In this document: piece after piece, positions 41,550 to 49,463 of the stretch
Layout of the letters: the number at the start of each line of letters is the position of its first letter
Numbering within the stretch: position 1 is the first letter of the stretch
From: Thermus sp. LT1-2-5
GTDB taxonomy: Bacteria > Deinococcota > Deinococci > Deinococcales > Thermaceae
Length of the DNA: 51,484 nucleotides
Direction: 5' to 3'
Assembly (NCBI RefSeq): GCF_040363165.1
Contig: NZ_BSRG01000012.1
Location: 1-51,484 of the forward strand
Position numbers and translations under genes: made by a program
The notes under the pieces: generated by a model
Told to the model about the DNA's origin: nothing
Seen by the model: only the letters and a program-made list of their open reading frames with translations
Databases searched by the model: none

Positions 41550-42762
41550 CCTTCCACCTCGGCAACCGCACCCGCACTCGTAGCCCGGGGTGGGCGTTTT
41601 CCACCTCGAGGCTCCCCCCAAGCCGTTTGGCCGCCTGGTCCGCCAGCGCCAGGCCGAGCCCGAGCCCCTCGCCCCTTTGGCCCCGGAAAAAGGGCTCCGT
41701 GATCCTGGGCAAGAGCTCCGGGGCCACCCCGGGCCCGTGGTCCCGCACCTCGAGGTGAACCTCGTCCCCCGAGGTTGCGAGGCGAACCTGCACGGGCGGG
41801 GCGCCGTATCGCAGGGCATTTTCCAGGAGATTGTCCAGGATGCGCTCCACAAGGCCCGGGTGGGCCAGGACCCAAGCGGGACCTTGCACTTCGGCTTCCA
41901 CCCCGGCCCACCCCGTCAGGTTTTGCCGCAAAAAGGCGCAAAGCTCCAGGGGCTTCAGGTCCGTGGCCTCGGCCCGGGCCAGGGCCAGGAGGCCCTCCAG
42001 CACTGCCTCCATGCGGTTCACCGCCTGGGCCATCCTGGGAAGGGCGCGCTCCAGGGGCACCAGCCCGCCTTGTAAGGCTTCCACTTGGCTTCGGACCACG
42101 GCCAAGGGGCTTCGGAGCTCGTGGGAGGCGTGATGCGTGAACAGCCTTTCCCGTTCCAGCGCCCCCCGCACCGCCTCCGCCATGCGATTGAAGCCCTGGA
42201 CCAGGCGGTTCATCTCCCGCTCCCGTACCGGGGCGAGGGGTTGGGGGAAATGGAGGGCGGAGAGGGCCTCCACCGCCTCCGCCAGGGTTTCCAGGGGCTT
42301 CAGGAGGAGGGTGGCGAAGGCGTACCCCAGGAGGCTCGCCAGGGCCAGGAAGGGAAGGAGGAGGAGAGCGCCGCTTCGCAGGTAGGCCCTGAGGGCCCGG
42401 GCGTACTCCTCTGTGCGCAGGTAGACCTCCAGCTGGTACCCTTCCCACGGCAATCGAGCGGTGCGCCAGGCTTCCTGGGGTTGCGGCGCAAAGCCCCCTT
42501 CCAGGACCACTGTCCCGCCTCGCAGGAGCCGGAAGCCAAAGGTGTAGTGGCTCCCGCCGAAGGCTTCGGCGGAAACCAGCCGGGGGCCCGAGGGGGTGAG
42601 GGCCAAGGCCCGTTGCACCCGGGAGGAGGCCTCCTGGAGGTCCAAGGCGATGTCCCGCTCCACCAGGTTCCGGAAGACGGCGTAGCCTCCAAGGAGGGTT
42701 ACGAGGCCGGTGCCGGCGGTCACTAGGAAAAAGGCCCAGGCCAGTCGGCTCTTCAGACTCAT
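41524..42762 (-). CDS. Sensor histidine kinase
   Basis: 412 residues from the ATG at 42762. Two membrane spans (about 7-30 and 131-155) flank a roughly 100-residue extracytoplasmic sensor. A HAMP segment follows (LLLKPLETLAEAVEAL), then the H-box HHASHELRSPLAVV with His214, N-box ILDNLLENALRYG, G1 DHGPGV and G2 GEGLGLGLAL. It should phosphorylate the response regulator encoded just upstream, whose stop overlaps this ATG. A longer frame to 43446 is an out-of-context extension over the regulator gene. The signal is unknown. Confidence 0.93.
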   Translation of the reverse strand: MSLKSRLAWAFFLVTAGTGLVTLLGGYAVFRNLVERDIALDLQEASSRVQRALALTPSGPRLVSAEAFGGSHYTFGFRLLRGGTVVLEGGFAPQPQEAWRTARLPWEGYQLEVYLRTEEYARALRAYLRSGALLLLPFLALASLLGYAFATLLLKPLETLAEAVEALSALHFPQPLAPVREREMNRLVQGFNRMAEAVRGALERERLFTHHASHELRSPLAVVRSQVEALQGGLVPLERALPRMAQAVNRMEAVLEGLLALARAEATDLKPLELCAFLRQNLTGWAGVEAEVQGPAWVLAHPGLVERILDNLLENALRYGAPPVQVRLATSGDEVHLEVRDHGPGVAPELLPRITEPFFRGQRGEGLGLGLALADQAAKRLGGSLEVENAHPGLRVRVRLPRWKDDAAATPR

Positions 42763-43415
42763 GGCGTACCCAGACGGTACCCCCCGGGCCCCCGCTCCAC
42801 CACCCAGGGGGCGAGTTGCCGCCTCAACTTCTGCACGTAGACCCGGAGAACGGCCTCGCTTTCCGCCTCGGGGAAGAGCCGGACCAGGAGCTCCTCTCGG
42901 GAAAAGGTCTTCTCTGGGTTGAGGGCGAGGAGCTCCAGGAGGGCGAAGGCTTTCGGGGAGAGGCGCACCTCCTTCCCCCCGAAGGTGACCCGCCGCGCCG
43001 CCAGGTCCACCTCCAGGGGCCCCCGCACCAGGACCCGCCCCTTGAACTCGGCGTTGTGCCGCGCCAGGTCCCGGACCCGGGCCAGGAGCTCCTCCAGGTG
43101 GAAGGGCTTCACCAGGTAGTCGTCCCCGCCCAGCTCCAGACCCGTGAGGCGGTCCTCGAGGGCGTCCCGGGCGGTGAGGAAGAGAATTCCCCCCTTGTAG
43201 CCGCTTTCCCGCAGGGCCTCGGCGAAGCGAAAGCCGGCGTCCTCCCCTTCGGGGAGCATCACGTCCAGGACCAGGACATCGGGTTCCCCCTCGGCCAGCC
43301 TTGCCCAGGCCTCCTCTAGACTCCGCGCCCCCACGGCCTCGTACCGTTCCCGGTGCAGCAGGGCCACCACGGGCTCGAGGATGCCCTCTTCGTCCTCCAC
43401 CACCAGTACCCTCAT
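42759..43415 (-). CDS. OmpR-family response regulator
   Basis: 218 residues. The receiver domain (1-115) has the acidic pair in VVEDEEG, phospho-acceptor D51 in VLVLDVMLPEG, Thr in FLTARDA and Lys in LVKPFHLEELLARV. The C-terminal winged helix (about 125-218) has VRLSPKAFALLELLALNPEK and VYVQKLRRQL with the wing VERGPGGYRLG. It starts with an ATG overlapping the preceding membrane-protein stop and ends overlapping the kinase ATG, so the four genes appear translationally coupled. Confidence 0.94.
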   Translation of the reverse strand: MRVLVVEDEEGILEPVVALLHRERYEAVGARSLEEAWARLAEGEPDVLVLDVMLPEGEDAGFRFAEALRESGYKGGILFLTARDALEDRLTGLELGGDDYLVKPFHLEELLARVRDLARHNAEFKGRVLVRGPLEVDLAARRVTFGGKEVRLSPKAFALLELLALNPEKTFSREELLVRLFPEAESEAVLRVYVQKLRRQLAPWVVERGPGGYRLGTP

Positions 43416-43849
43416 GGCTCCTTTGCGTACAGGGCCAAGGCCCCAAGGAGGGCGAGGCCCGAGAGGCTTAGGGGAGCCAAGGGAGGGGGGGAGGCCTCCG
43501 TTTGCTCCCCTTCGCCCCCATACTCACCTTCCTCGTCCACCAGAACCAGGGTACCTGGGCGGAGGGCCTCCCCTGGAAGTCCCTCCTCCATATGCTCCAC
43601 GAGCCCCAGGAGGCCAGCGCCTCCCAGGAGGAGGAGGGCCACCGCCGCCCCCATGCGGAGGCTTGGGCTTAGGAGGCCCAAGGCGGCCAAGAGGACCCCC
43701 AGTCCCGCCACCATGGGCGCCAGGAGCTGGATCCCTTCCGTGTGCCCTAGGAGGAGGAGTTCCAACAGGGTGAGGAAAAAGCCCATGGCCACCAGGAGGG
43801 CCACCAGGTCGGGAAACCGCCCTTTAATCCACCCTCGGATCGGCTCCAT
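43412..43849 (-). CDS. Small membrane protein, first gene of the two-component operon
   Basis: 145 residues, no family recognised. Three hydrophobic spans are clear (LVALLVAMGFFLTLLELLLL, LLAPMVAGLGVLLAALGLL and MGAAVALLLLGGAGLLGL). An acidic loop (DEEGEYGGEGEQTE) and a last span near the C-terminus (LSGLALLGALALYA) follow. It begins the minus-strand operon and may be an accessory sensor or a target of the kinase system. Confidence 0.7.
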   Translation of the reverse strand: MEPIRGWIKGRFPDLVALLVAMGFFLTLLELLLLGHTEGIQLLAPMVAGLGVLLAALGLLSPSLRMGAAVALLLLGGAGLLGLVEHMEEGLPGEALRPGTLVLVDEEGEYGGEGEQTEASPPPLAPLSLSGLALLGALALYAKEP

Positions 43850-44006
43850 GCTCCACCTCGATCTTTCTCCTTCTAAGCCTTGCCGTCTAGCCCGTGGCCG
43901 TAGGCGCAGAGGTTTGCGGGCAGGACCGGGTTGTAGGCCTCTAGTCTTAAGGAGCCCCCATTCCCGGGAGTAGGTTCCCTTGGAAACCTTCCTCCGTGGG
44001 TTATGG

Positions 44007-44038
44007 TTTTCTAGAAAAATATGAAGTTTCTACAGAAA
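44007..44038. promoter_or_regulatory. Two tandem A/T-rich palindromes
   Basis: TTTTCTAGAAAA (44007-44018) is a perfect palindrome, and TTTCTACAGAAA (44027-44038) is a close relative; their TTTCTA starts are 19 nt apart. They lie between the start of the two-component operon (reading left) and the distal end of CRISPR array 4, in a locally A/T-rich patch. An operator is possible; no protein can be assigned. Confidence 0.35.
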
Positions 44039-44082
44039 TGTGATACTACGTTTGAGAGAGGGGAGGACGAGGCCTGTAACAG

Positions 44083-44590
44083 GGTCCATCCTCACTCGTA
44101 CGAGGACCTCGCGCACCAAGCCTTGATCCACTACCGGTCCATCCCCACGCGTGTGGGGACTACGGGGCCCTCGAGGGCCTCGCTTCCCGCCCCGACGGTC
44201 CATCCCCACGCGTGTGGGGACTACGCAAGGGCCACAAGAGCCCGCGCCCATGCCCCAGGTCCATCCCCACGCGTGTGGGGACTACGCAAGGGCCACAAGA
44301 GCCCGCGCCCATGCCCCAGGTCCATCCCCACGCGTGTGGGGACTACTCGTCCTGGCGGAGAACAACTTCGGGCGGCTCCGGTCCATCCCCACGCGTGTGG
44401 GGACTACGGCGTTGGCCGCAACGTCAAGCCGTTCCGCCACGGTCCATCCCCACGCGTGTGGGGACTACTGCTCCCCTACCTGGATGGGGATGGTCACGGT
44501 CGGTCCATCCCCACGCGTGTGGGGACTACGGCCATCGCGGGGGTGGCCGCCCTGACCACGGCGGTCCATCCCCACGCGTGTGGGGACTAC
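44083..44590 (-). CRISPR. CRISPR array 4, type I-E repeat, 8 repeats plus one decayed
   Basis: Eight perfect ACGC-loop repeats (28-nt cores at 44136, 44197, 44258, 44319, 44380, 44441, 44502 and 44563) have 32-33-nt spacers. A decayed unit at 44083-44110 (GGTCCATCCTCACTCG and onward) with a shorter interval marks the distal end. The spacer at 44225-44257 is repeated exactly at 44286-44318, so one spacer-repeat unit has been duplicated in tandem. The leader is on the right. No cas gene is within 30 kb, so this array must use the operon at 5-13.6 kb. Confidence 0.97.
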
Positions 44591-44647
44591 ACTTGACCAG
44601 GACGCTAAAAACCCCGCCTGACCCCCCTCTAAGTATCTAAAAGGGAG
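44591..44647 (-). promoter_or_regulatory. Leader of CRISPR array 4
   Basis: This is identical to the leader of array 1 over its whole 57 nt, with TAAGTATCTAAA at 44630-44641, 39 nt from the last repeat. It is followed by the stop codon of a cas2 tail. Confidence 0.85.
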
Positions 44648-44761
44648 CTATTCCGGAGTTTGCTTGTCAAGATCCCCGCGCAAGCCTTTACTGAAGCGTT
44701 CTAGCTTTTGCGCTTTGCACAGTGCCTCGGCGTTGCGCACTGCCACGAGAAGTATACCATC
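44648..44761 (-). pseudogene. Second orphan cas2 3' tail, cut by IS256-family remnant
   Basis: The minus-strand frame reads DGILLVAVRNAEALCKAQ, then KLERFSKGL and GDLDKQTPE with the same TAG stop as cas2e. It is open for 38 codons. Differences from the genuine gene include Thr to Ala, Arg to Cys and Leu to Phe. It ends abruptly at 44761, where transposase sequence begins, so it is shorter than the copy next to array 1. Confidence 0.85.
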
Positions 44762-45674
44762 CCTGCTATTGAGGAGGTGTTTGAGGAGGAGATGGCCGAA
44801 CGCCTATACCCGGAACCTGATTACGCCGTTAGGGAGGATTGAGCAACTCAAAGTGACACGCAATCGCGAGGGAGTCTTCCTCACCGAGGTCTTCAAGCGC
44901 CACAAGATAAGGACGGGGGAGGTGGAGGAGGCCGTCCTGGAGATCTGCTTGCAGGGGGTCTCCACCCGCAAGATCGCAGCCATCACGGAAGGGCTCTCTC
45001 GAATCCGCGTCAGGAAGGAGACGATTTCCCGGATTGCCCAGCGTCTGGAAGAGGAACTTTCCGCCTAGCGGGAACGGCCCTTGAAGCTGGCTTACCCCTA
45101 CCTCTACCTGGACGCGAGGGATTTCCAGGTGAACTGGGGCGGGCGGGTAGTGGACTTGGTCCTCTTGGTGGCGGTGGGGGTGAACCAAGGGGGCTACCAG
45201 GAAGTGCTGGCGGTGGAACCCGCGGGCGGGGAACGGAAGGAGGCCTGGCGAAACCGACTCAAAGGATTGAGGGAAGGCGGGCTTCGCGGGGTAAGAGAGG
45301 GGATTTCCCACGACCACCCTTCCCTCCGCCCGGCGGTGATGGCCGAGCTTTCCGGAGTGGGGTGGCAGCGGTGCGTGGTGCACGTTGCGCGCAAGGGATT
45401 GGCCCACGTGCCGCAATCGGAGGGGGGCTTGGACCCACCTAGAGTTCTAGAGTTTCTCCGGGGCCACCAGAGGCACCTCAAGAGCACGAATGTGCTGGAG
45501 TGGGTTTCTAGGGAGGTGAATTGCGGGACCGAGGGGGTAGGGGTGTTCCCGAACAAAAAGCGCTTGGCCAACCTGGACACGGTGGTGAGGCTTCAGGATT
45601 GGGCATTCAGGCGTTACAGGGACATGGGCCTGCTCTGGGCCGCGGAAAGCGAACCCACAAAAATCGCGACTTGA
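44762..45674 (+). pseudogene. IS256-family (mutator) transposase, broken
   Basis: Mutator-type motifs run in order: EEVFEEEMAERLYPEP near the start, RNREGVFLTEVFKRHK, EICLQGVSTRKIAAITEGLS, PYLYLDARDFQV (first catalytic Asp), VAVGVNQGGYQEVLAVEP, GVGWQRCVVHVARKGLAHVP and the C-terminal STNVLEWVSREV with FPNKKRLANLDTV. Defects: the start is in another frame, an in-frame TAG stands at 45066-45068 (LEEELSA*RERPL), and the section between GLAHVPQS and STNVLE is deleted. It inserted into, or recombined with, the cas2 tail of array 4. Confidence 0.85.
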
Positions 45675-45678
45675 CGCC

Positions 45679-45736
45679 TTGACAACCATCGAAATCTATG
45701 TTAGCTTTGTAGTCAAGCGGAGGTTGAACGTTAAAC
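45679..45736 (+). promoter_or_regulatory. Promoter and operator of the ribose operon
   Basis: -35 TTGACA (45679-45684) and a weak -10 TAGCTT (45702-45707) are 17 nt apart. The dyad GTTGAACGTTAAAC (45723-45736), centred on AACGTT, is typical of LacI-family operators and ends 1 nt before the rbsR ATG, so the repressor would control its own operon. Confidence 0.6.
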
Positions 45737-45737
45737 T

Positions 45738-46706
45738 ATGCCTACTTTACGGGATGTGGCCAGACTGGCCGGGGTTTCCCACACCACGGTTTCTCACGTG
45801 CTTAACGGAACCAAGCAAGTCCGTTCCGAGGTGGCTGACCGGGTGTGGGCGGCAGTAGAGACCCTTGGGTACCGCCTGAACCGTCAAGCCCAGGCCCTCC
45901 GCCGGGGCCACAGCCACACCCTAGGCTTGGTGCTACCCGACCTAACCAACCCCTTCTTCCCTGGCCTGGCTCAGGCTATCGGCTTGGCTGCGCGCAAGGC
46001 AGGGTACACCCTTACCCTGGTGGATTCGCTCGGGGATGAGGGAGTGCAAGAGGAGGGTTTGCACCGTCTGGCTGAGGAACAGGTAGCAGGAGCGATCTGG
46101 GTGCCTGTCGGGGTTTATACGCCCCCTCCTTTTCCCGTGGTCCTGGTGGACCGTACTGTGGAAGGAACGGATGGTGTGGAGGCGGACCATTACCTTGGGG
46201 GAAGGCTGCAAGCTCGCCACGCCCTAGCGCTGGGCCATCGACGCGTAGGCCTCCTCATAGGTCCCCAGAGCCTACGAAGTGCTCGTTTACGTCGGGAGGG
46301 GTTTCTGGCTGAGGCCCAACTAGGGGGTCTGGAAGTGGTCTGGGAAGAAGAGGTTCCCTTTGGACTGGAGCTAAGTTCCGGTGCTCAGGCTCGTTTGAGG
46401 AGAGCCCGGGATGAAGTATCGCTGGTAGTAGCGGCCAACGACGTCATAGCGGTAACCGCCCTAAGAGTCCTGCGGGAGGCAGGTATTCGGGTACCCGAGG
46501 AAGTCTCCCTCATCGGTTATGACGATATCCCCTGGTCCACACTGGCTTTTCCGTCCCTCACCACCATCCGCCAGCCGGTGAAAGAGATGGCCGAGGCCGC
46601 TGTGGCTCTCCTGCTCCGCCGTCTCCGGGAACCAACAGCTGAGGCGGTACGGGTTGTCCTGCCCGTGACCTTGATCCCTCGGGAGTCCGCCCGGGAGGTG
46701 CGGTGA
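45738..46706 (+). CDS. rbsR: LacI-family repressor of the ribose operon
   Basis: 322 residues. The N-terminal LacI helix-turn-helix and hinge are clear: TLRDVARLAGVSHTTVSHVL, then VADRVWAAVETLGYRLN. The periplasmic-binding-like effector domain has LGLVLPDLTNPFFPGLAQAI, VPVVLVDRTVEG-like PVVLVDRTV, ANDVIAVTALRVLREAGI and LIGYDDIPWSTLAFPSLTT. It is the first gene of the rbs cluster and is expected to be released by ribose or ribose-5-phosphate. Its stop overlaps the rbsK start. Confidence 0.88.
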   Translation: MPTLRDVARLAGVSHTTVSHVLNGTKQVRSEVADRVWAAVETLGYRLNRQAQALRRGHSHTLGLVLPDLTNPFFPGLAQAIGLAARKAGYTLTLVDSLGDEGVQEEGLHRLAEEQVAGAIWVPVGVYTPPPFPVVLVDRTVEGTDGVEADHYLGGRLQARHALALGHRRVGLLIGPQSLRSARLRREGFLAEAQLGGLEVVWEEEVPFGLELSSGAQARLRRARDEVSLVVAANDVIAVTALRVLREAGIRVPEEVSLIGYDDIPWSTLAFPSLTTIRQPVKEMAEAAVALLLRRLREPTAEAVRVVLPVTLIPRESAREVR

Positions 46707-47614
46707 TGATCCTAGTGGTAGGTAGCCTGAACATGGATCTCGTCATACGGGTAAGCCACCTGCCCTACCCGGGGGAAACTGTTCTCGGGGAAGCTTATGA
46801 GGCCTTTCCCGGCGGTAAAGGAGCCAACCAAGCGGTGGCTGCGGCCCGGCTCGGGGGAAGGGTGCGGATGATTGGCCGGGTGGGGGAAGACGCTTTTGGC
46901 CAGGCGTTGAGAGAGAGGTTGGCCCAAGAGGGTGTGGATGCGGCTTGGGTACGGGAAACTCCAGGACCCAGCGGAACCGCCTTCATCCTGGTGGACCCCA
47001 AAGGGCAAAACCAGATCGCCGTGGCGCCGGGAGCCAACGCCCATCTGACCCCGGAGGACCTTCCCGAAACGGCCTTTAAGGGAGCCAAAGTGGTTCTTCT
47101 CCAACTGGAGGTTCCCTTGCAAACTGTGGCCCGGGCAGTAGCCTTGGGCCGTAAGGTTGGAGCCCGGATTCTCCTCAACGCCGCTCCGGCTCAAGCTCTA
47201 CCGCCCGAAATACGGCAGGAGATTGACCTCCTTCTGGTCAACGAGCTGGAAGCGGCGCAATTGGCGGGACTTCCTTCCCCCCGAACCCCGGAGGAGGCCT
47301 TGGTCCTTGCTCGCCACCTTCGGCACCTGGTGCCCCGGGCTCAGGTGGTTCTTACCCTGGGGGCTCAGGGGGCGGTTTGGTCGGGGGACGAGGAGGGACA
47401 TCTCCCTGCCTTCTCTGTTAGGGTGGTGGATACCACGGCGGCGGGAGACGCCTTCGCGGGGGGCCTTGCCGTGGCGATGGCCGAGGGCTGGGAAATGCGG
47501 GCCGCCCTCCGCTTCGCCAACGCCGCGGGCGCTTTGGCCGCTACCCGGCCCGGGGCCCAGTCTTCCCTGCCTTTCCGGCAAGAGGTGGAAGCTCTTTTGG
47601 AGGGTGAAAGATGA
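46706..47614 (+). CDS. rbsK: Ribokinase
   Basis: 302 residues, PfkB family; it phosphorylates ribose to ribose-5-phosphate with ATP. Motifs: VVGSLNMDLVIRV at the N-terminus, GGKGANQAVAAARLGG near 38, ILNAAPAQALP, LLVNELEAAQL and the catalytic DTTAAGDAFAGGLAVAMA near 250. GTG 46703 and ATG 46706 are both possible; the latter gives MILVVGSLNMD behind GGAGGTG. It overlaps rbsD by 4 nt. Confidence 0.94.
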   Translation: MILVVGSLNMDLVIRVSHLPYPGETVLGEAYEAFPGGKGANQAVAAARLGGRVRMIGRVGEDAFGQALRERLAQEGVDAAWVRETPGPSGTAFILVDPKGQNQIAVAPGANAHLTPEDLPETAFKGAKVVLLQLEVPLQTVARAVALGRKVGARILLNAAPAQALPPEIRQEIDLLLVNELEAAQLAGLPSPRTPEEALVLARHLRHLVPRAQVVLTLGAQGAVWSGDEEGHLPAFSVRVVDTTAAGDAFAGGLAVAMAEGWEMRAALRFANAAGALAATRPGAQSSLPFRQEVEALLEGER

Positions 47615-48015
47615 AGAAGAGCGGTATTCTCCACCCCGTTTTGGCCCAGGTGGTAGCCTCCCTCGGCCACGGAGACCTGCTTGTGGTAGCGGATGCAGGG
47701 CTTCCCATACCCCAAGGTCCCTTGCGCATCGACTTGGCCTACGCGCCGGGAAAGCCCCCTTTCCTGGATGTTGTTCAGGTACTTTTGCAGGAACTTCAAG
47801 TGGAAAGGGCGGTCTTAGCCCAGGAGCTACGGGAAAGAAGCTCGGATTTTCACCATCGTGTGGAGAAGGCCCTCCGAGAAATCTCTGGAGCAGAGGTTAC
47901 CTACGTATCCCACGAGCGGTTTAAAGAACTTGTGGTAAAGGCAAAAGCCGTAGTGCGCACAGGGGAGTTTACGCCCTACGCCAACCTCATTCTCCAGGCG
48001 GGGGTGGTGTTCTAA
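47611..48015 (+). CDS. rbsD: D-ribose pyranase
   Basis: 134 residues, full length for RbsD/FucU. It interconverts beta-pyranose and furanose ribose so that the kinase receives the furanose form. The catalytic His20 (SLGHGD), Asp28 (VADAGLPIP) and the C-terminal TGEFTPYANLIL with its conserved Tyr and Asn are present. The stop shares its last base with the rbsA ATG. Confidence 0.94.
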   Translation: MKKSGILHPVLAQVVASLGHGDLLVVADAGLPIPQGPLRIDLAYAPGKPPFLDVVQVLLQELQVERAVLAQELRERSSDFHHRVEKALREISGAEVTYVSHERFKELVVKAKAVVRTGEFTPYANLILQAGVVF

Positions 48016-49463
48016 TGGCCCTCTTAGAGATGCGGGGGATCCGTAAGCACTTTGGGGGCGTGGAAGCCCTCAAGGGGGTGGACCTCGCGGTGGAGGAGGG
48101 GGAGGTTCACGCCCTCGTGGGAGAAAATGGAGCGGGGAAATCCACCCTGATGAAGATCCTTTCTGGGGCCCTAATCCCGGATGAAGGGGAAGTCTGGCTT
48201 TCAGGGCACCGCCTTCGTTTAGGGAGCGTCCAAGAAGCTAGGCAGCAGGGCATCGCTATGGTCTATCAGGAGCTGAACCTGGTCCCGAACCTTTCCGTAG
48301 CGGAAAACCTCTTCCTTGGTACCTTTCCCCTTCGCATAAATTGGCGAGAGCTGTATGCCAAGGCCCGGGCGCTCCTAAAAGCCCTGGACCTCGATATTCC
48401 CCCTGAGGTTCCCTTGGGATCCTTGGAGGTAGGGCAGCAGACCCTGGTGGCGGTAGCCCAGGCGTTAAGCCAGGATGCTCGTGTTTTGGTGTTCGATGAG
48501 CCCACGGCTGCGCTGAGCGCCCGGGAAGCTGAGCGGCTATTCCGGCTGGTGACAGAACTCCGGAGTCGGGGGTTGGGGGTTGTCTGGATCAGTCACCGAC
48601 TCGAGGAAATCTTCCGCCTGGCCGACCGCGTAACCGTTCTCCGGGATGGCCAGCGGGTGACCACAGTACCCCTTTCAAAACTAAAGCCCGAAACTCTGGT
48701 GGAGCTCATGGTGGGGAGGCGAGAGGAAGTGCATTTGAACCTCTTGGCTCCGGGGAGCGGGCCTCCGCTACACCTGGAGGTGAGCGGAAAGGGCATGGAG
48801 CCCTTAGCGCTTCACCTCCACCCCGGGGAGATTCTAGGGCTTGCGGGGGTTGTGGGTTCGGGGCGGAGCGCGGTGGTGGAAGCCCTCTTCGGGCTGGGAG
48901 GGGAAGGAAGGGTGAACGGCGAGCCTATCCGCTCTCCTCTGGACGCCATCCGGCGCGGCGTATTCTTGGTGCCCGCCGACCGAAAAGCCCAGGGCCTCAT
49001 CCTGAGCCTGAGCGCCCGGGCCAACATCAGCCTTCCTGTCCTATCCGAACTCGCCAGTAGGGGATTCCTATCCACCCCTAAGGAAGTCGCCTTGGCCCAG
49101 CGGTGGTTCCAAGCCCTGGGAATCCGTCCACAGGACCCTGAGCGGCTTGCTGGCACCTTCTCCGGGGGAAACCAACAGAAGTTGGTCCTGGCCAAAGCCT
49201 TGGCCACTAGGCCCCGCCTCCTCCTTTTGGCGGAGCCCACCCGGGGTGTGGACGTGGCTGCACGCCAGGAGATCTACGGCCAGCTGGCGGCATGGGCCAG
49301 GAAAGGAGTGGCCCAGATCGTTTCCAGCGGGGACACGGAGGAACTTCTCCTCTTGTGCCACCGTATCCTGGTCTTCCGCAAAGGCCGGGTAGTGGCCGAG
49401 TTTCGCCCTCCCTACCGCCGTGAGGAGGTGGTTTCCCATGTGGTGGGCGCGGCTCAGGCTTGA
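48015..49463 (+). CDS. rbsA: Ribose ABC transporter ATPase, two fused domains
   Basis: 482 residues. The first domain has Walker [12 protein letters not shown]-loop YQELNLVP, signature-like SLEVGQQTLVAV and Walker B VLVFDEPTAALS. The second has the usual weakened Walker A (GVVGSGRSAVVE) and a good signature FSGGNQQKLVLAKAL. Its Walker B reads LLLLAEPTRGVD: the metal-binding Asp is Ala (codon GCG near 49236), which is unusual because most RbsA proteins have LDEPTRGVD. The protein may rely on the first domain for hydrolysis. Position and neighbours make ribose the likely substrate. Confidence 0.92.
   Translation: MALLEMRGIRKHFGGVEALKGVDLAVEEGEVHALVGENGAGKSTLMKILSGALIPDEGEVWLSGHRLRLGSVQEARQQGIAMVYQELNLVPNLSVAENLFLGTFPLRINWRELYAKARALLKALDLDIPPEVPLGSLEVGQQTLVAVAQALSQDARVLVFDEPTAALSAREAERLFRLVTELRSRGLGVVWISHRLEEIFRLADRVTVLRDGQRVTTVPLSKLKPETLVELMVGRREEVHLNLLAPGSGPPLHLEVSGKGMEPLALHLHPGEILGLAGVVGSGRSAVVEALFGLGGEGRVNGEPIRSPLDAIRRGVFLVPADRKAQGLILSLSARANISLPVLSELASRGFLSTPKEVALAQRWFQALGIRPQDPERLAGTFSGGNQQKLVLAKALATRPRLLLLAEPTRGVDVAARQEIYGQLAAWARKGVAQIVSSGDTEELLLLCHRILVFRKGRVVAEFRPPYRREEVVSHVVGAAQA

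Noticed and set aside
41524-43446. 640-codon version of the histidine kinase
   Set aside because: The extra N-terminal part overlaps the response regulator out of frame and is compositionally meaningless; the ATG at 42762 fits the gene overlap and the membrane span.
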